Origin: Actinomadura cremea
GTDB lineage: Bacteria; Actinomycetota; Actinomycetes; Streptosporangiales; Streptosporangiaceae
DNA length: 64,000 bases
Assembly (NCBI RefSeq): GCF_014648495.1
Contig: NZ_BMRF01000014.1
Coordinates: 124,001 to 188,000, forward strand
Direction: 5' to 3'
How positions within the stretch are numbered: position 1 is the first letter of the stretch; every line of letters starts with the position of its first letter. The notes under the pieces were generated by a model, which was not told the origin of the DNA, did not search any database, and worked only from the letters and a program-made list of their open reading frames with translations. Position numbers and translations under genes: made by a program. Shown piece after piece: positions 1 to 11,324 of the stretch.

Positions 1-254
1 ACGAAGTAGCCGTACCCCTCCTCCATGCGGAGGGTCACGCCGGATTCGGGCCCCTCCGCGGAGGGGCCGTCGGCGACCTCCGAATCGGTCCACAGCAGCG
101 CGAACGCCCCGAAGAAGATCAGGACCGCCAGGACGCCCAGGGTGATCGGCAGCGCGTACCAGCCGGCGGCTGGCCGGATGGGCGGCGGCGGCCCGGCCGA
201 CGCGGCCGGTCCCACGGGTGGCGTTCCCATCGGCAGATTCGCCCCTGGCCACAT
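1..254 (-). CDS. Membrane protein, partial (N-terminal 84 residues)
   Basis: Only the N-terminus is in the window; the gene runs off the left edge. The ATG at 254 follows a G-rich ribosome site. The protein opens with about 30 Gly/Pro/Ala-rich residues, then one hydrophobic segment (about residues 34-51, LPITLGVLAVLIFFGAFALL) and an acidic stretch. This looks like a single-pass membrane protein with a short proline-rich cytoplasmic head, a layout common among small actinomycete membrane proteins. No family can be named from this fragment. It is transcribed away from the hydrolase gene on the plus strand, so 255-493 must hold both promoters. Confidence 0.6.
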   Translation of the reverse strand, partial: MWPGANLPMGTPPVGPAASAGPPPPIRPAAGWYALPITLGVLAVLIFFGAFALLWTDSEVADGPSAEGPESGVTLRMEEGYGYF

Positions 255-493
255 GTCGTCCCCCTGCTTTCCCCCTGATCAAGGCCGGTCGAGTCCACGA
301 TCTCATTCGGAGGCCCCGTCCACCAGAAGCGGGGCGTGCCCAAGGGCCGGACACCCGGCCAGGCCCGAGGCCGGCGGTGGCCGCTGAGGCGGGCCTGACG
401 GCCGGGACGCGTGTGACCACGGGGATTCGGCGCCGCATGAACGGTTACGTATGGTCGGGAAAGCACATTCCGGCCAGGGACAGGGGAGGGAAC

Positions 494-2239
494 ATGGCCC
501 CGTGGGACCGACTGCCCACTCCGCCGATCCGGATCCCCCGCCCGCCCGGACTGCCGCGCCCCCCGGGCCTGCCCCGGCCGCCCGCGCTCCCCCGCTACAC
601 CGTCGAGCGCGACATCCCCGTGCCCATGCGGGACGGGGTGACGCTGCTGGCCGACCGGTACATCCCGGCCGGGGCGAAGGAACCGCCGCCCACGATCCTC
701 GTGCGCACCCCCTACGGGCGGCGCGGCCCCGCCGCGCTGGCGAACGGCCTGCTGTTCGTCCCGTTCGGGTTCCAGCTGGTCGCCCAGAGCGCGCGCGGGA
801 CGTTCGGTTCCGGCGGGGAGTTCGACCCGCTCGGCAGCGAGCGCGACGACGGGCTCGCCACCGTCGAATGGCTGAAGCGGCAGCCGTGGTTCAACGGGTC
901 GTTCGCCACCTACGGCGCCAGCTACCTCGGGTACACGGCGTGGGCGACGGCGGCCGAGGCCGGACCCGAACTGAAGGCGATGTCGCTCCAGGTCACCGCA
1001 TCGTCCTTCCGGGACGCCGCCTACGTGGGCGGGTCGTTCGCGCTGGAGTCCACGCTGACCTGGACGAACCTGACGCACCACCAGCAGCAGCGGCTCGGCC
1101 TGCTGACCGGCCCGCTGTTCGCGCGCCGCCGGGTGGCGCGGGCCGCGGCGTCGGGGCGTCCGCTGTCGGAGCTGGACGTGCTGACCGGCGGCGAGGAGAT
1201 GCGCTTCTACCAGGACCTGCTCGCCGCGCAGGCCACCGACAACGGCTACTGGGACACCCGCGACTTCAGCGGCACCGTCGGCGAGGTGTCGGCGCCGGTG
1301 AACCTGCTCGGCGGCTGGTTCGACGTGTTCCTGCCGTGGGAGGTCCGCGACTACCTGGCGCTGCGGGCCGCCGGGCACCGGCCCTACCTCACGATCGGCC
1401 CGTGGTGGCACACCGATCCCCGGCACGGGCTCGTGTCGCTCCGCGAGTCCCTCGCCTGGTTCCGCGCGCACCTGCTCGGTGACGCGTCCGGCCTGCGGCC
1501 CGATCCCGTCCGCGTGTACGTGACGGGCGCCCGGGAGTGGCGCAACTACCGCGACTGGCCGCCGCCCGGGATGACGCAGCAGCGCTGGCACCTGCACCCC
1601 GGCGGCGGGCTCGGCCCGGACGGCCCGCGCCGCTGCCGCCCGAGCGCCTACCGGTTCGACCCCGCGCACCCGACCCCGGCGCTCGGCGGCCCCACGCTGC
1701 TCGGCAGCTCGCGCCCGGTCGACAACCGGCCGCTGGAGCGGCGGCACGACGTGCTCGTGTTCACCTCCCCCGCCCTCGACCGGGATCTGGACGTCATCGG
1801 GCCGCTCGCCGCCGACCTGTTCGTCCGGTCCGACCGCGCGTACACCGACTTCGTCGTCCGGCTCTGCGACGTGGGACCGGACGGCGCGTCCCGCAACGTC
1901 TGCGAGGGCGGCCTGCGGCTGCCGGCCGTCGCCGAGAAGCCCGTCGGCACCCGCGGCATCCGCCGCATCGCGGTCGACCTGTGGCCGACCGGGCACCGCT
2001 TCCGCCGCGGCCACCGCGTCCGGCTGCACGTGACGAGCGGCGCCCACCCGAAGGTCGCGGCCAACCCGGGCACCGGCGAGCCGCTCGGCACCGCCCGCAC
2101 GATGGTCGCCGCGCACCAGGAGGTCTACCACGACCCCGACCACCCGTCGGCGATCATCCTGCCGATCGTCGAGGTGTCCCCCGAGTGCGCCGACCCGGAC
2201 CCGGACGCCGAGGCTCCGCTCGTCCAGGACGGAATCTGA
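494..2239 (+). CDS. CocE/NonD family hydrolase (X-Pro dipeptidyl-peptidase S15 type)
   Basis: Predicted alpha/beta-hydrolase of the CocE/NonD (S15) family, 581 aa, a usual length for the family. These enzymes hydrolyse esters, amides or Pro-containing peptides; the substrate cannot be read here. The nucleophile elbow GASYLG places Ser143; GGWFDVF gives Asp277 and GPWWH gives His306, matching the Ser/Asp/His triad of cocaine esterase in order and spacing. The C-terminal half has the jelly-roll domain of the family (PLAADLFVRSDRAYTDFVVRL). The ATG at 494 is chosen because GGGGAGGG lies just upstream; an open frame back to 218 lacks a ribosome site. The proline-rich N-terminus (IPRPPGLPRPPG) is not a clear signal peptide. 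The stop abuts the stop of the convergent ATP-grasp gene. Confidence 0.9.
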   Translation: MAPWDRLPTPPIRIPRPPGLPRPPGLPRPPALPRYTVERDIPVPMRDGVTLLADRYIPAGAKEPPPTILVRTPYGRRGPAALANGLLFVPFGFQLVAQSARGTFGSGGEFDPLGSERDDGLATVEWLKRQPWFNGSFATYGASYLGYTAWATAAEAGPELKAMSLQVTASSFRDAAYVGGSFALESTLTWTNLTHHQQQRLGLLTGPLFARRRVARAAASGRPLSELDVLTGGEEMRFYQDLLAAQATDNGYWDTRDFSGTVGEVSAPVNLLGGWFDVFLPWEVRDYLALRAAGHRPYLTIGPWWHTDPRHGLVSLRESLAWFRAHLLGDASGLRPDPVRVYVTGAREWRNYRDWPPPGMTQQRWHLHPGGGLGPDGPRRCRPSAYRFDPAHPTPALGGPTLLGSSRPVDNRPLERRHDVLVFTSPALDRDLDVIGPLAADLFVRSDRAYTDFVVRLCDVGPDGASRNVCEGGLRLPAVAEKPVGTRGIRRIAVDLWPTGHRFRRGHRVRLHVTSGAHPKVAANPGTGEPLGTARTMVAAHQEVYHDPDHPSAIILPIVEVSPECADPDPDAEAPLVQDGI

Positions 2240-3085
2240 TCACAGGCGTGCCGACACGGCCTTCGCGAGGGCGGGGACGGCGCCGGGGCCGTGGTGCAGG
2301 AACAGGTTGGGCTCGGCCAGCTCCAGTTCGAGGACGACCGGGTCGCCGCCGGGGCCGGGGACGAGGTCCACGCGGGCGTAGAGGAGGTCGGGGGCGTCCG
2401 GGACGGCGGCGAGGGCGCGGTGCGCCACGTCCAGTTCGGCGCCGGTCGCGGTGGCGCCGGTGACGCCGCCGCGGCCGTCACCGGGCAGGACGAGGCCCTG
2501 GACGCCCGTGCCGGGGGCGAGGATCGGGGCCTTGCGGGCGGCGTGGCTGAACTCGCCGTCGATGAAGACCAGCGCCGTCTCCCCCGCCGTGTCGATGCCG
2601 GACAGGTACGGCTGGACCATGGCGGTGCGGCCGGCGTCGCGGAGCTCGCGCAGGTGGGCGCGGGCGTCGGCGTGCTCGGCGGTGCTCCAGCGGGCCGTGT
2701 CGCGGGAGCCGGCGGAGACGGCGGGTTTGATCACGAACTCGGGCCAGTCGGACGGGACGTCGGCCGGGTCCCAGCGGGTGGGGACGACGGGGACGCCCGC
2801 GTCCGCGAGGTCGCGCAGGTACCGCTTGTCGGTGTTCCAGCGCAGGACGGGCGCGGGGTTGAGGACGCGCGGCAGGCGGTCGGCCCACGCGAGGAACTCG
2901 TCCGGACGGTGCGTGTAGTCCCAGGTCGTGCGGATGACGACCAGGTCGTACCGGGACCAGTCGACGCCGGCGCCCCAGACGGCGGGCTCGGCGCGGACGT
3001 CGAGGCCCGCGAGGGCCTCGGCGAGGGCCCGGACGTCGTCGTTGCCGTCGGGCAGGCGGGAGCAGGTGGCGAGGGCGACGCGCAT
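2240..3085 (-). CDS. ATP-grasp domain ligase, RimK/glutathione-synthetase-like
   Basis: 281-aa soluble protein with an N-terminal Rossmann-like part (MRVALATCSRLPDGNDD, VVIRTTWDY) and an ATP-grasp core: the Lys of FVIKPAVSAGSRDT, the PYLSGID loop, and the acidic metal-binding end VVLELELAEPNLFL. ATP-grasp enzymes join a carboxylate to an amine through an acyl phosphate. This one resembles short stand-alone ATP-grasps such as the cycloserine ligase DcsG, but its substrate is unknown. It starts 13 bp after the hisF stop and has its own GGAGAC site, so it is probably cotranscribed as the last gene of the histidine operon. That is suggestive of context only; no histidine-pathway step needs such an enzyme. 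Confidence 0.8.
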   Translation of the reverse strand: MRVALATCSRLPDGNDDVRALAEALAGLDVRAEPAVWGAGVDWSRYDLVVIRTTWDYTHRPDEFLAWADRLPRVLNPAPVLRWNTDKRYLRDLADAGVPVVPTRWDPADVPSDWPEFVIKPAVSAGSRDTARWSTAEHADARAHLRELRDAGRTAMVQPYLSGIDTAGETALVFIDGEFSHAARKAPILAPGTGVQGLVLPGDGRGGVTGATATGAELDVAHRALAAVPDAPDLLYARVDLVPGPGGDPVVLELELAEPNLFLHHGPGAVPALAKAVSARL

Positions 3086-3098
3086 GGGGGTCTCCGGG

Positions 3099-3860
3099 TC
3101 AGCGGACGGGATGTCCGGCGGTGCTCAGGGCGTTCTTCACCTCGGAGATCTTCAGGTCGCCGAAGTGGAAGACGCTCGCGGCGAGGACGGCGTCGGCGCC
3201 CGCCTCGACGGCGGGCGCGAAGTGGCCGACCGCGCCGGCGCCGCCGCTGGCGATCACGGGGATCGTGACGGTCTCCCGCACGCGGGCGAGCATCTCCAGA
3301 TCGAAGCCGTTCTTGGTGCCGTCGGCGTCCATCGAGTTCAGCAGGATCTCGCCGACGCCGAGCTCCGCGCCGCGGCGCGCCCACTCGATCGCGTCGATCC
3401 CGGCGCCCTTGCGGCCGCCGTGGGTGGTGACCTCGAACCCGGACGGGGTGCCCGGGGCGCGGCGGGCGTCCACCGACAGCACGACGCACTGCGACCCGAA
3501 GCGGTGCGCGGCCTCCCGCAGGAACTCGGGGCGGGCGATCGCGGCGGTGTTCACCGAGACCTTGTCGGCCCCCGCGCGCAGCAGCCGGTCGACGTCGTCG
3601 ACGGTGCGGACGCCGCCGCCGACCGTCAGCGGGATGAACACCTGCTCGGCGGTGCGGCGGACGACGTCGTAGGTGGTGGAGCGGTCGGCGCTGGACGCGG
3701 TGATGTCGAGGAACGTCAGCTCGTCGGCGCCCTCGGCGTCGTAGCGGTGCGCGAGCTCGACGGGGTCGCCCGCGTCCCGCAGGTTCTGGAAGTTGACGCC
3801 CTTGACGACGCGCCCGGCGTCGACGTCCAGGCACGGGATGACCCGCACGGCGACGGTCAC
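3099..3860 (-). CDS. hisF: Imidazole glycerol phosphate synthase cyclase subunit HisF
   Basis: 253-aa TIM barrel, standard HisF length. With HisH it converts PRFAR plus ammonia into imidazole glycerol phosphate and AICAR, step five of histidine synthesis in the cytoplasm. The N-terminus [14 protein letters not shown] carries catalytic Asp12; the second catalytic Asp lies in [14 protein letters not shown]; phosphate loops are VNTAAI and ASGGAG. The GTG at 3860 overlaps the priA stop as GTGA (3857-3860), the coupling seen throughout this operon. An open frame extends upstream into priA but is only a shadow. Confidence 0.97.
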   Translation of the reverse strand: MTVAVRVIPCLDVDAGRVVKGVNFQNLRDAGDPVELAHRYDAEGADELTFLDITASSADRSTTYDVVRRTAEQVFIPLTVGGGVRTVDDVDRLLRAGADKVSVNTAAIARPEFLREAAHRFGSQCVVLSVDARRAPGTPSGFEVTTHGGRKGAGIDAIEWARRGAELGVGEILLNSMDADGTKNGFDLEMLARVRETVTIPVIASGGAGAVGHFAPAVEAGADAVLAASVFHFGDLKISEVKNALSTAGHPVR

Positions 3861-4576
3861 TTGACGGCCTCCAGGGCCTCCTCGAGCGTGAACGCGCCCG
3901 CGTACAGGGCCTTCCCGACGATCGCGCCCTCGATGCCGTCCGGGACGAGCCCGGCGATGGCGCGCAGGTCGTCCAGGGAGGACACGCCGCCGGACGCGAC
4001 GACGGGCTTGTCGGTGCGGGCGCACACGTCGCGCAGCAGGCCGGTGTTCGGGCCGCGCAGGGTGCCGTCCTTGGTGACGTCGGTGACGACGTAGCGGGGG
4101 CAGCCGTCGTCCTCCAGGCGGGCGAGGACCTCCCACAGGTCGCCGCCCTCGCGGGTCCAGCCGCGGGCGGCGAGGGTGGTGCCGCGCACGTCCAGCCCGA
4201 CGGCGATGCGGTCGCCGTGCGAGGCGATGATCTTCCGGCACCAGTCGGGGTTCTCCAGCGCGGCGGTGCCGATGTTGACGCGGGCGCAGCCGGTCGCGAG
4301 GGCCGCCTCCAGGGACGCGTCGTCGCGGATGCCGCCGGACAGCTCGACCTTCACGTCGAGCTTGCCGGTGACCTCGGCGAGCAGCGCGCGGTTGGAGCCG
4401 CGGCCGAACGCGGCGTCCAGGTCGACGAGATGGATCCACTCCGCGCCCGCCTCCTGCCACGCCAGGGCGGCCTCCAGCGGGGCGCCGTAGGAGGTCTCGG
4501 TGCCGGCCTCGCCCTGGACGAGGCGCACGGCCCGCCCGTCGGCGACGTCGACGGCGGGGAGGAGCGTCAGAGTCAT
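3857..4576 (-). CDS. priA: Bifunctional phosphoribosyl isomerase PriA (HisA/TrpF)
   Basis: 239-aa TIM barrel isomerising ProFAR to PRFAR for histidine. In actinobacteria that lack trpF this protein also isomerises phosphoribosyl anthranilate for tryptophan. Asp10 ([10 protein letters not shown]) and Asp170 (TDVTKDGT) are the catalytic pair. Arg138 and Trp140 in [12 protein letters not shown] align with the residues known from M. tuberculosis PriA to switch between the two substrates, so I call it PriA rather than plain HisA (dual activity is inferred). The ATG at 4576 sits in a 15-bp tandem duplication that also creates a six-codon ORF ending on this start codon. Confidence 0.93.
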   Translation of the reverse strand: MTLTLLPAVDVADGRAVRLVQGEAGTETSYGAPLEAALAWQEAGAEWIHLVDLDAAFGRGSNRALLAEVTGKLDVKVELSGGIRDDASLEAALATGCARVNIGTAALENPDWCRKIIASHGDRIAVGLDVRGTTLAARGWTREGGDLWEVLARLEDDGCPRYVVTDVTKDGTLRGPNTGLLRDVCARTDKPVVASGGVSSLDDLRAIAGLVPDGIEGAIVGKALYAGAFTLEEALEAVK

Positions 4577-4602
4577 GCGGAAACCCCAGTCATGCGGAAA
4601 CC
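4571..4602. repeat. 15-bp direct duplication spanning the priA start
   Basis: AGTCATGCGGAAACC occurs at 4571-4585 and again at 4588-4602, two bases apart. On the minus strand each copy contains an ATG. The downstream copy supplies the priA start (4576). The upstream one (4593) opens a six-codon frame (MTGVSA) whose TGA overlaps the priA ATG as ATGA. Because the period is 17 bp, the two ATGs are in different frames. Confidence 0.85.
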
Positions 4603-4622
4603 TTATCGACGGTCGTTGGTGC

Positions 4623-5264
4623 TCAGGAGAGGGTGGACAGCCAGTTGCGCAGCAGCTCGGCGCCCGCGTCGCCGGACTTCTCCGGGTGGAACTGCGCGGC
4701 GCACAGCGGACCGTTCTCGACGGCGGCGACGAACCGGTCGCCGTGCTCGGCCCACGTGACGAGCGGCGGCGCGATGCGGCCGGTCGGGTCGGGCTCCAGC
4801 TCCCAGCGGCGGGCCGCGTAGGAGTGGACGAAGTAGAACCGCGCGTCCTCGACGCCGCGGAACAGGGTGGAGCCCGCGGGGACGTCCACGGTGTTCCAGC
4901 CCATGTGCGGGACGACCGGCGCGTCGAGCCGGTCGACGGTGCCGGGCCACTCGTCGCAGCCCTCGGTGACGACGCCGTGCTCGATGCCCTTGGAGAACAG
5001 GATCTGCATGCCGACGCAGATGCCGAGCACGGGCCGCCCCCCGGCGAGCCGGCGGCCGATGATCTGGTCGCCGTTCACCGACCTGAGCCCGGCCATGCAC
5101 GCGGCGAACGCGCCGACGCCCGGCACGACCAGGCCGTCCGCGTCGAGCGCGGCGGTCCGGTCGGCGGTCACGGTGACGGACGCGCCCGCGCGGGCCAGGG
5201 CCCGCTCGGCGGAGCGCAGGTTGCCCGACCCGTAGTCGAGGACGACGATCTCGGGGCGGCTCAC
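4623..5264 (-). CDS. hisH: Imidazole glycerol phosphate synthase glutaminase subunit HisH
   Basis: 213-aa class I glutamine amidotransferase that feeds ammonia to HisF. The nucleophile is Cys83 in GICVGMQ; His193 and Glu195 in FHPEKSG finish the triad. The oxyanion-strand motif VPGVGAF and PHMGWN of HisH are present. I place the start at the GTG at 5264, which overlaps the preceding small ORF stop as GTGA like its neighbours; a GTG two codons earlier (5270) is also possible. A 46-bp gap separates it from priA. Confidence 0.96.
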   Translation of the reverse strand: MSRPEIVVLDYGSGNLRSAERALARAGASVTVTADRTAALDADGLVVPGVGAFAACMAGLRSVNGDQIIGRRLAGGRPVLGICVGMQILFSKGIEHGVVTEGCDEWPGTVDRLDAPVVPHMGWNTVDVPAGSTLFRGVEDARFYFVHSYAARRWELEPDPTGRIAPPLVTWAEHGDRFVAAVENGPLCAAQFHPEKSGDAGAELLRNWLSTLS

Positions 5265-5431
5265 AGCCACATCACTCCCCCGGTGAACGCCAGCGCGGCC
5301 AGCACGAAGACGATCACCGCGGCGATCTTGAGGCCCTGCTTGACGAAGCTGTACACCCCGGCCAGCAGGAACACCGCCACCCCGAAGACGGCGATGTTGC
5401 CGTAGGTGAACTCCAGGCCGCCGATCTCCAC
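5261..5431 (-). CDS. 56-aa two-helix membrane protein inside the his operon
   Basis: Small ORF between hisB and hisH. The GTG start is 2 bp after the hisB stop and the TGA overlaps hisH as GTGA, so it is locked into the operon reading chain. The product has two hydrophobic stretches, [18 protein letters not shown] and [20 protein letters not shown], joined by a short basic turn (VKQGLK), so it should be a helical hairpin in the cytoplasmic membrane. No cysteine or catalytic motif is visible. Its tight packing argues that it is real. Function unknown: it could be structural or a translational coupler. It matches no histidine enzyme. Confidence 0.75.
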   Translation of the reverse strand: MEIGGLEFTYGNIAVFGVAVFLLAGVYSFVKQGLKIAAVIVFVLAALAFTGGVMWL

Positions 5432-5433
5432 GG

Positions 5434-8429
<2,996 letters not shown>

Positions 8430-8494
8430 CGGAGTGCTCCCGGCCCCTCGCGCACCGTCTCACGTGCCGAGACGCACGCCACTCCCGCCTTCGC

Positions 8495-9349
8495 TCAGAC
8501 GTGGAGCGTCCCGTCCAGGACGGTGACGGCCGAACCGGACAGGACGACCCGGTCGCCGTGCAGGGCGACGTGGACGAGCCCGCCGCGCGCGGACGCCTGG
8601 TAGCCGGTCAGCGTGTCGCGCGCGCCCTTCTTCGAGGCCAGCCGTTCGCCCCAGAACGGCCCGAGGGCGCAGTGCGCCGAGCCGGTCACCGGGTCCTCGC
8701 CGTCTCCCGGCAGGATGCGCGGGGCGAAGAAGCGCGACACGAAGTCGTATCCGGCCGTCCCGTCGGCCCCGGCATCCCCTGCGGCCTGGGCGGCCGGGGC
8801 GGTGACGATGATCCCGCGGGCGTCGACGCGGCCGAGCGCGGCGGCGTCCGGGGCGAGCGCCCGGACGGTCGCCTCGTCCGCGACCTCGGCCAGCACGTCG
8901 TTCTGCGCGTTGCGGCCGGTCCACAGGAGGTCGGCGCCGAGCGCGGCGGCGAGCCCGCCGGGGGGCTCGGCCCGCTCGGGCGGCACGGCGGGGAAGTCCA
9001 TGGACAGGGTCCCGTCGCCGTCGCGGCCCACCGTGAGGACGCCGCTGCGCAGCGTCCGGAACCGGATCGGGACGCCGGGCTCGGCCGCCCCCGTGCCGAA
9101 CAGCGCGTGCGCGGCGGCGAGGGTGGCGTGCCCGCAGAGCGCCACCTCGGTCAGCGGCGTGAACCAGCGCAGTTCGTAGTCGGCGCCCGGATCGTCGACG
9201 GGGCGGACGAACGCGGTCTCGGCGTGCTTCATCTCGGCCGCGACCCGCTGCATCCACGCGGGGTCGCCCTCCCCGTCGAGCAGGCAGACGCCGGCGGGGT
9301 TGCCCGCGAACGCGCGGTCGGTGAAGGCGTCGACGACCAGCATCCTCAT
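8495..9349 (-). CDS. PhzF family isomerase/epimerase-like protein
   Basis: 284-aa protein of the PhzF (phenazine biosynthesis protein F-like) family, which folds like diaminopimelate epimerase. Landmarks are VDAFTDRAFAGNPAGVCLL with the conserved N-terminal region, the Glu of KHAETAFV (the acid-base residue position in PhzF), CGHATLAAAHAL, and DPVTGSAHCALGP near the C-terminus. Known members isomerise DHHA in phenazine synthesis, but most are of unknown substrate and there is no phenazine cluster here. The ATG at 9349 begins the conserved strand; the upstream 15 codons lack conservation. It lies just upstream of hisD on the same strand. Confidence 0.88.
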   Translation of the reverse strand: MRMLVVDAFTDRAFAGNPAGVCLLDGEGDPAWMQRVAAEMKHAETAFVRPVDDPGADYELRWFTPLTEVALCGHATLAAAHALFGTGAAEPGVPIRFRTLRSGVLTVGRDGDGTLSMDFPAVPPERAEPPGGLAAALGADLLWTGRNAQNDVLAEVADEATVRALAPDAAALGRVDARGIIVTAPAAQAAGDAGADGTAGYDFVSRFFAPRILPGDGEDPVTGSAHCALGPFWGERLASKKGARDTLTGYQASARGGLVHVALHGDRVVLSGSAVTVLDGTLHV

Positions 9350-9412
9350 GAGGCCGACATTACCGCGCGCCCCGGTGGGTGACTCGCACTTCACAATCTG
9401 AAAAATCCACGC

Positions 9413-9442
9413 TTACCAAGATCATCAACGGCCGCGTAGGCT
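9413..9442 (+). promoter_or_regulatory. Candidate promoter for the LON-domain gene
   Basis: TTACCA (9413-9418) and TAGGCT (9437-9442) with an 18-bp spacer form a fair housekeeping promoter about 50 bp before the GTG at 9492. It lies in the 142-bp gap between the divergent PhzF and LON-domain genes. Confidence 0.4.
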
Positions 9443-9491
9443 GCTGTGGAGTGCGCCCTGCCGGCGGGCGCCCGGGAGCGCAGGAGAGACA

Positions 9492-10154
9492 GTGACGGAG
9501 CGGATCGCCCTCTTCCCCCTGGGCACCGTGCTGTTCCCGGGCCTGGTGCTGCCACTGCACCTGTTCGAGGAACGCTATCGCCTGCTCGTCGCCGACCTCA
9601 TGGAAACGCCCGAGCCGCGCGGGTTCGGCGTGGTGAACATCGAGCTGGGGCACGAGGTCGGCAACGACGCGGCGCGGCGGCTGTCGGGGGTGGGGTGCTT
9701 CGCCGAGCTGCACGACGTGACGCGGCACCCGGACGGGCGGTACGACATCGTCGCCGTCGGCACCCGCCGGTTCCGGCTCAAGGAGCAGGACCGCTCCCGC
9801 CCTTACCTGCGGGGCGAGGTCGAGTACCTCGCCGAGGAGCCCGGCGGCGACCCGGTGCCCACGGCGCGGCACGTCCGGTGGCTGTTCGGCCGGTACCTGG
9901 AGCGGCTGCGCGCCGCCGGCGCCGGACCCGCCGAGGAGATCGACCTCCCGGCCGACCCGGTGCGGCTGTCGTACCTGATCGCGTCGTCGCTGATCATGGA
10001 CGGGCACGAGAAGCAGCGGCTGCTGGAGTGCGAGGACGCGGCCCTGCGGCTGCGGACCGAACGCGACCTGCTCGTCCGCGAGAACCGGATCCTGGCCTCG
10101 CTGCCGACCCTCCCGGCCGGGCAGTTCCTCGACGGCTCGTTCCACCCCAACTGA
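9492..10154 (+). CDS. LON peptidase substrate-binding domain protein
   Basis: 220-aa protein made of the N-terminal (LAN) substrate-binding domain of Lon protease without the ATPase or protease parts. The opening IALFPLGTVLFPGLVLPLHLFEER is diagnostic, followed by GFGVVNIELG, GCFAELHDV, YDIVAVGTRRFRL and a helical C-terminus with the LIMDGHEKQRLLE segment. Stand-alone copies are common in actinobacteria and their job is not established; substrate or partner binding is the usual guess. GTG start with CAGGAGAG six bases upstream. Confidence 0.9.
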   Translation: MTERIALFPLGTVLFPGLVLPLHLFEERYRLLVADLMETPEPRGFGVVNIELGHEVGNDAARRLSGVGCFAELHDVTRHPDGRYDIVAVGTRRFRLKEQDRSRPYLRGEVEYLAEEPGGDPVPTARHVRWLFGRYLERLRAAGAGPAEEIDLPADPVRLSYLIASSLIMDGHEKQRLLECEDAALRLRTERDLLVRENRILASLPTLPAGQFLDGSFHPN

Positions 10155-10218
10155 CGGCCCGTCCGGCCGGGGACGGCACCGCGCGAAAAGCGGTGGACGC
10201 GTGCGGGAGACTCTCCCC

Positions 10219-10710
10219 ATGGGCAAGACGAAGGGTGCCGGGGGCACCCCTGCCACCGTCGCCGCCGCCAAGGCGAAGATCGAGCACACGCTGCACCCCT
10301 ACGAGCCCGACCCGGACGCCGAGTCCTACGGGGCGGCCGCCGCCGACGCGCTGGGCGTGCCCCACGGCCGGATCTTCAAGACGCTGCTGGCCGAGGTGGA
10401 CGGGAACCTCACCGTCGCCGTCGTCCCGGTCTCGGGCAGCCTCGACCTGAAGGCGCTGGCCGCGGCGGCGGGCGGGAAGCGGGCCCGGATGGCCGACCCG
10501 CGCGACGCCGAGCGCGCCACCGGGTACGTGGTCGGCGGGATCAGCCCGCTCGGGCAGCGCAGGCGGCTGCCGGCGGTGCTGGACGAGTCGGCCTCAGCGC
10601 TCCCGACGATCTACGTCTCCGCCGGTCGGCGCGGACTGCAGATCGAGCTGCGACCCGCCGACCTCGTCCGGCTCACCGGCGCCCGCGTCGCCGCCGTCGC
10701 GCGCGGGTAG
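10219..10710 (+). CDS. ybaK: YbaK/EbsC-type aminoacyl-tRNA deacylase
   Basis: 163-aa trans-editing protein of the YbaK/ProX family that hydrolyses Cys-tRNA(Pro). Conserved landmarks are the HTLHPYEPDPD start, GVPHGRIFKTLL with the key Lys, VVPVSGSLDLKALAAAAGGKRA, and the closing GYVVGGISPLGQRRRLP with an invariant GGISP. The ATG at 10219 is chosen: a 13-bp palindrome (GGGAGACTCTCCC, 10205-10217) supplies the GGGAG site directly upstream. The last 117 bp overlap the 3' end of the opposing DUF2567-like gene. Confidence 0.92.
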   Translation: MGKTKGAGGTPATVAAAKAKIEHTLHPYEPDPDAESYGAAAADALGVPHGRIFKTLLAEVDGNLTVAVVPVSGSLDLKALAAAAGGKRARMADPRDAERATGYVVGGISPLGQRRRLPAVLDESASALPTIYVSAGRRGLQIELRPADLVRLTGARVAAVARG

Positions 10711-11196
10711 CCGCCGCACGACCAGCTCCAGCGCCCCGTAGACGCCGACCGCGGCGACCGACCAGAAGACCAGCAGGCCCCGGGCGCGCAGCTCGGCGAC
10801 GCCGGTGACGCGCTCCCGGTCGGCGGCGGCGCGCACCGCGGCCCGGTACTCGTCCAGGCCGATCATGTGGCCGGTCCGCCAGGCGAGCATCCCGGCCAGC
10901 ACGCCGCCCGCGGCCAGGCCCAGGAGCAGCGCGATGTCGTTGCCGCGGCCCCCCGCCAGGTAGGCGGCGCCGCCGCACAGCGCGCCCGCCACCAGGACGA
11001 TCAGCGCGAACCGGATGTCGGTCCCGATCGGCGCCTGGCTCTCGGGGTCGGCGAGGTAGGTGTCACCGCGGAAGATGACATATGTCACCTCGGGGGCGGT
11101 CCACGCCCACAGCAGGCCCGCGACGGGCCCGAGGAGGGCCATGGTCAGGGTCGTGACCAGCCCGGCAGCCACGCGTCTCCCGGTCGGTCCCCGCAC
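10594..11196 (-). CDS. Four-helix membrane protein, DUF2567-like
   Basis: 200-aa predicted inner-membrane protein. Hydrophobic segments lie near residues 10-32 (AAGLVTTLTMALLGPVAGLLW), 62-82, 88-107 and 143-163. An extracytoplasmic loop (VTYVIFRGDTYLADPESQ) follows the first helix, and the C-terminal 40 residues are polar. This matches what I know of DUF2567 actinobacterial proteins, which have no known function. GTG start with AAGGAG eight bases upstream. Its polar C-terminus is encoded opposite the end of ybaK, which may explain its low-complexity look. Confidence 0.75.
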   Translation of the reverse strand: MRGPTGRRVAAGLVTTLTMALLGPVAGLLWAWTAPEVTYVIFRGDTYLADPESQAPIGTDIRFALIVLVAGALCGGAAYLAGGRGNDIALLLGLAAGGVLAGMLAWRTGHMIGLDEYRAAVRAAADRERVTGVAELRARGLLVFWSVAAVGVYGALELVVRRLPARDGGDAGAGEPDEVGGSQLDLQSAPTGGDVDRRER

Positions 11197-11324
11197 CTCG
11201 CCCGCTCCTTACCGAGACTCCGCTGTCGGCGAAAGACTAGCCTGCCGTGGTCAGCCGATCGACAATGCTAGGGCGGCTTCGCGACGCCCGCACCCGCCTC
11301 GACCACTGGGATAGTGTGCCCGAC

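Noticed and set aside
8495-9349. PhzF as evidence of a phenazine cluster
   Set aside because: No other phz gene nearby; PhzF-like proteins are widespread with other or unknown roles.
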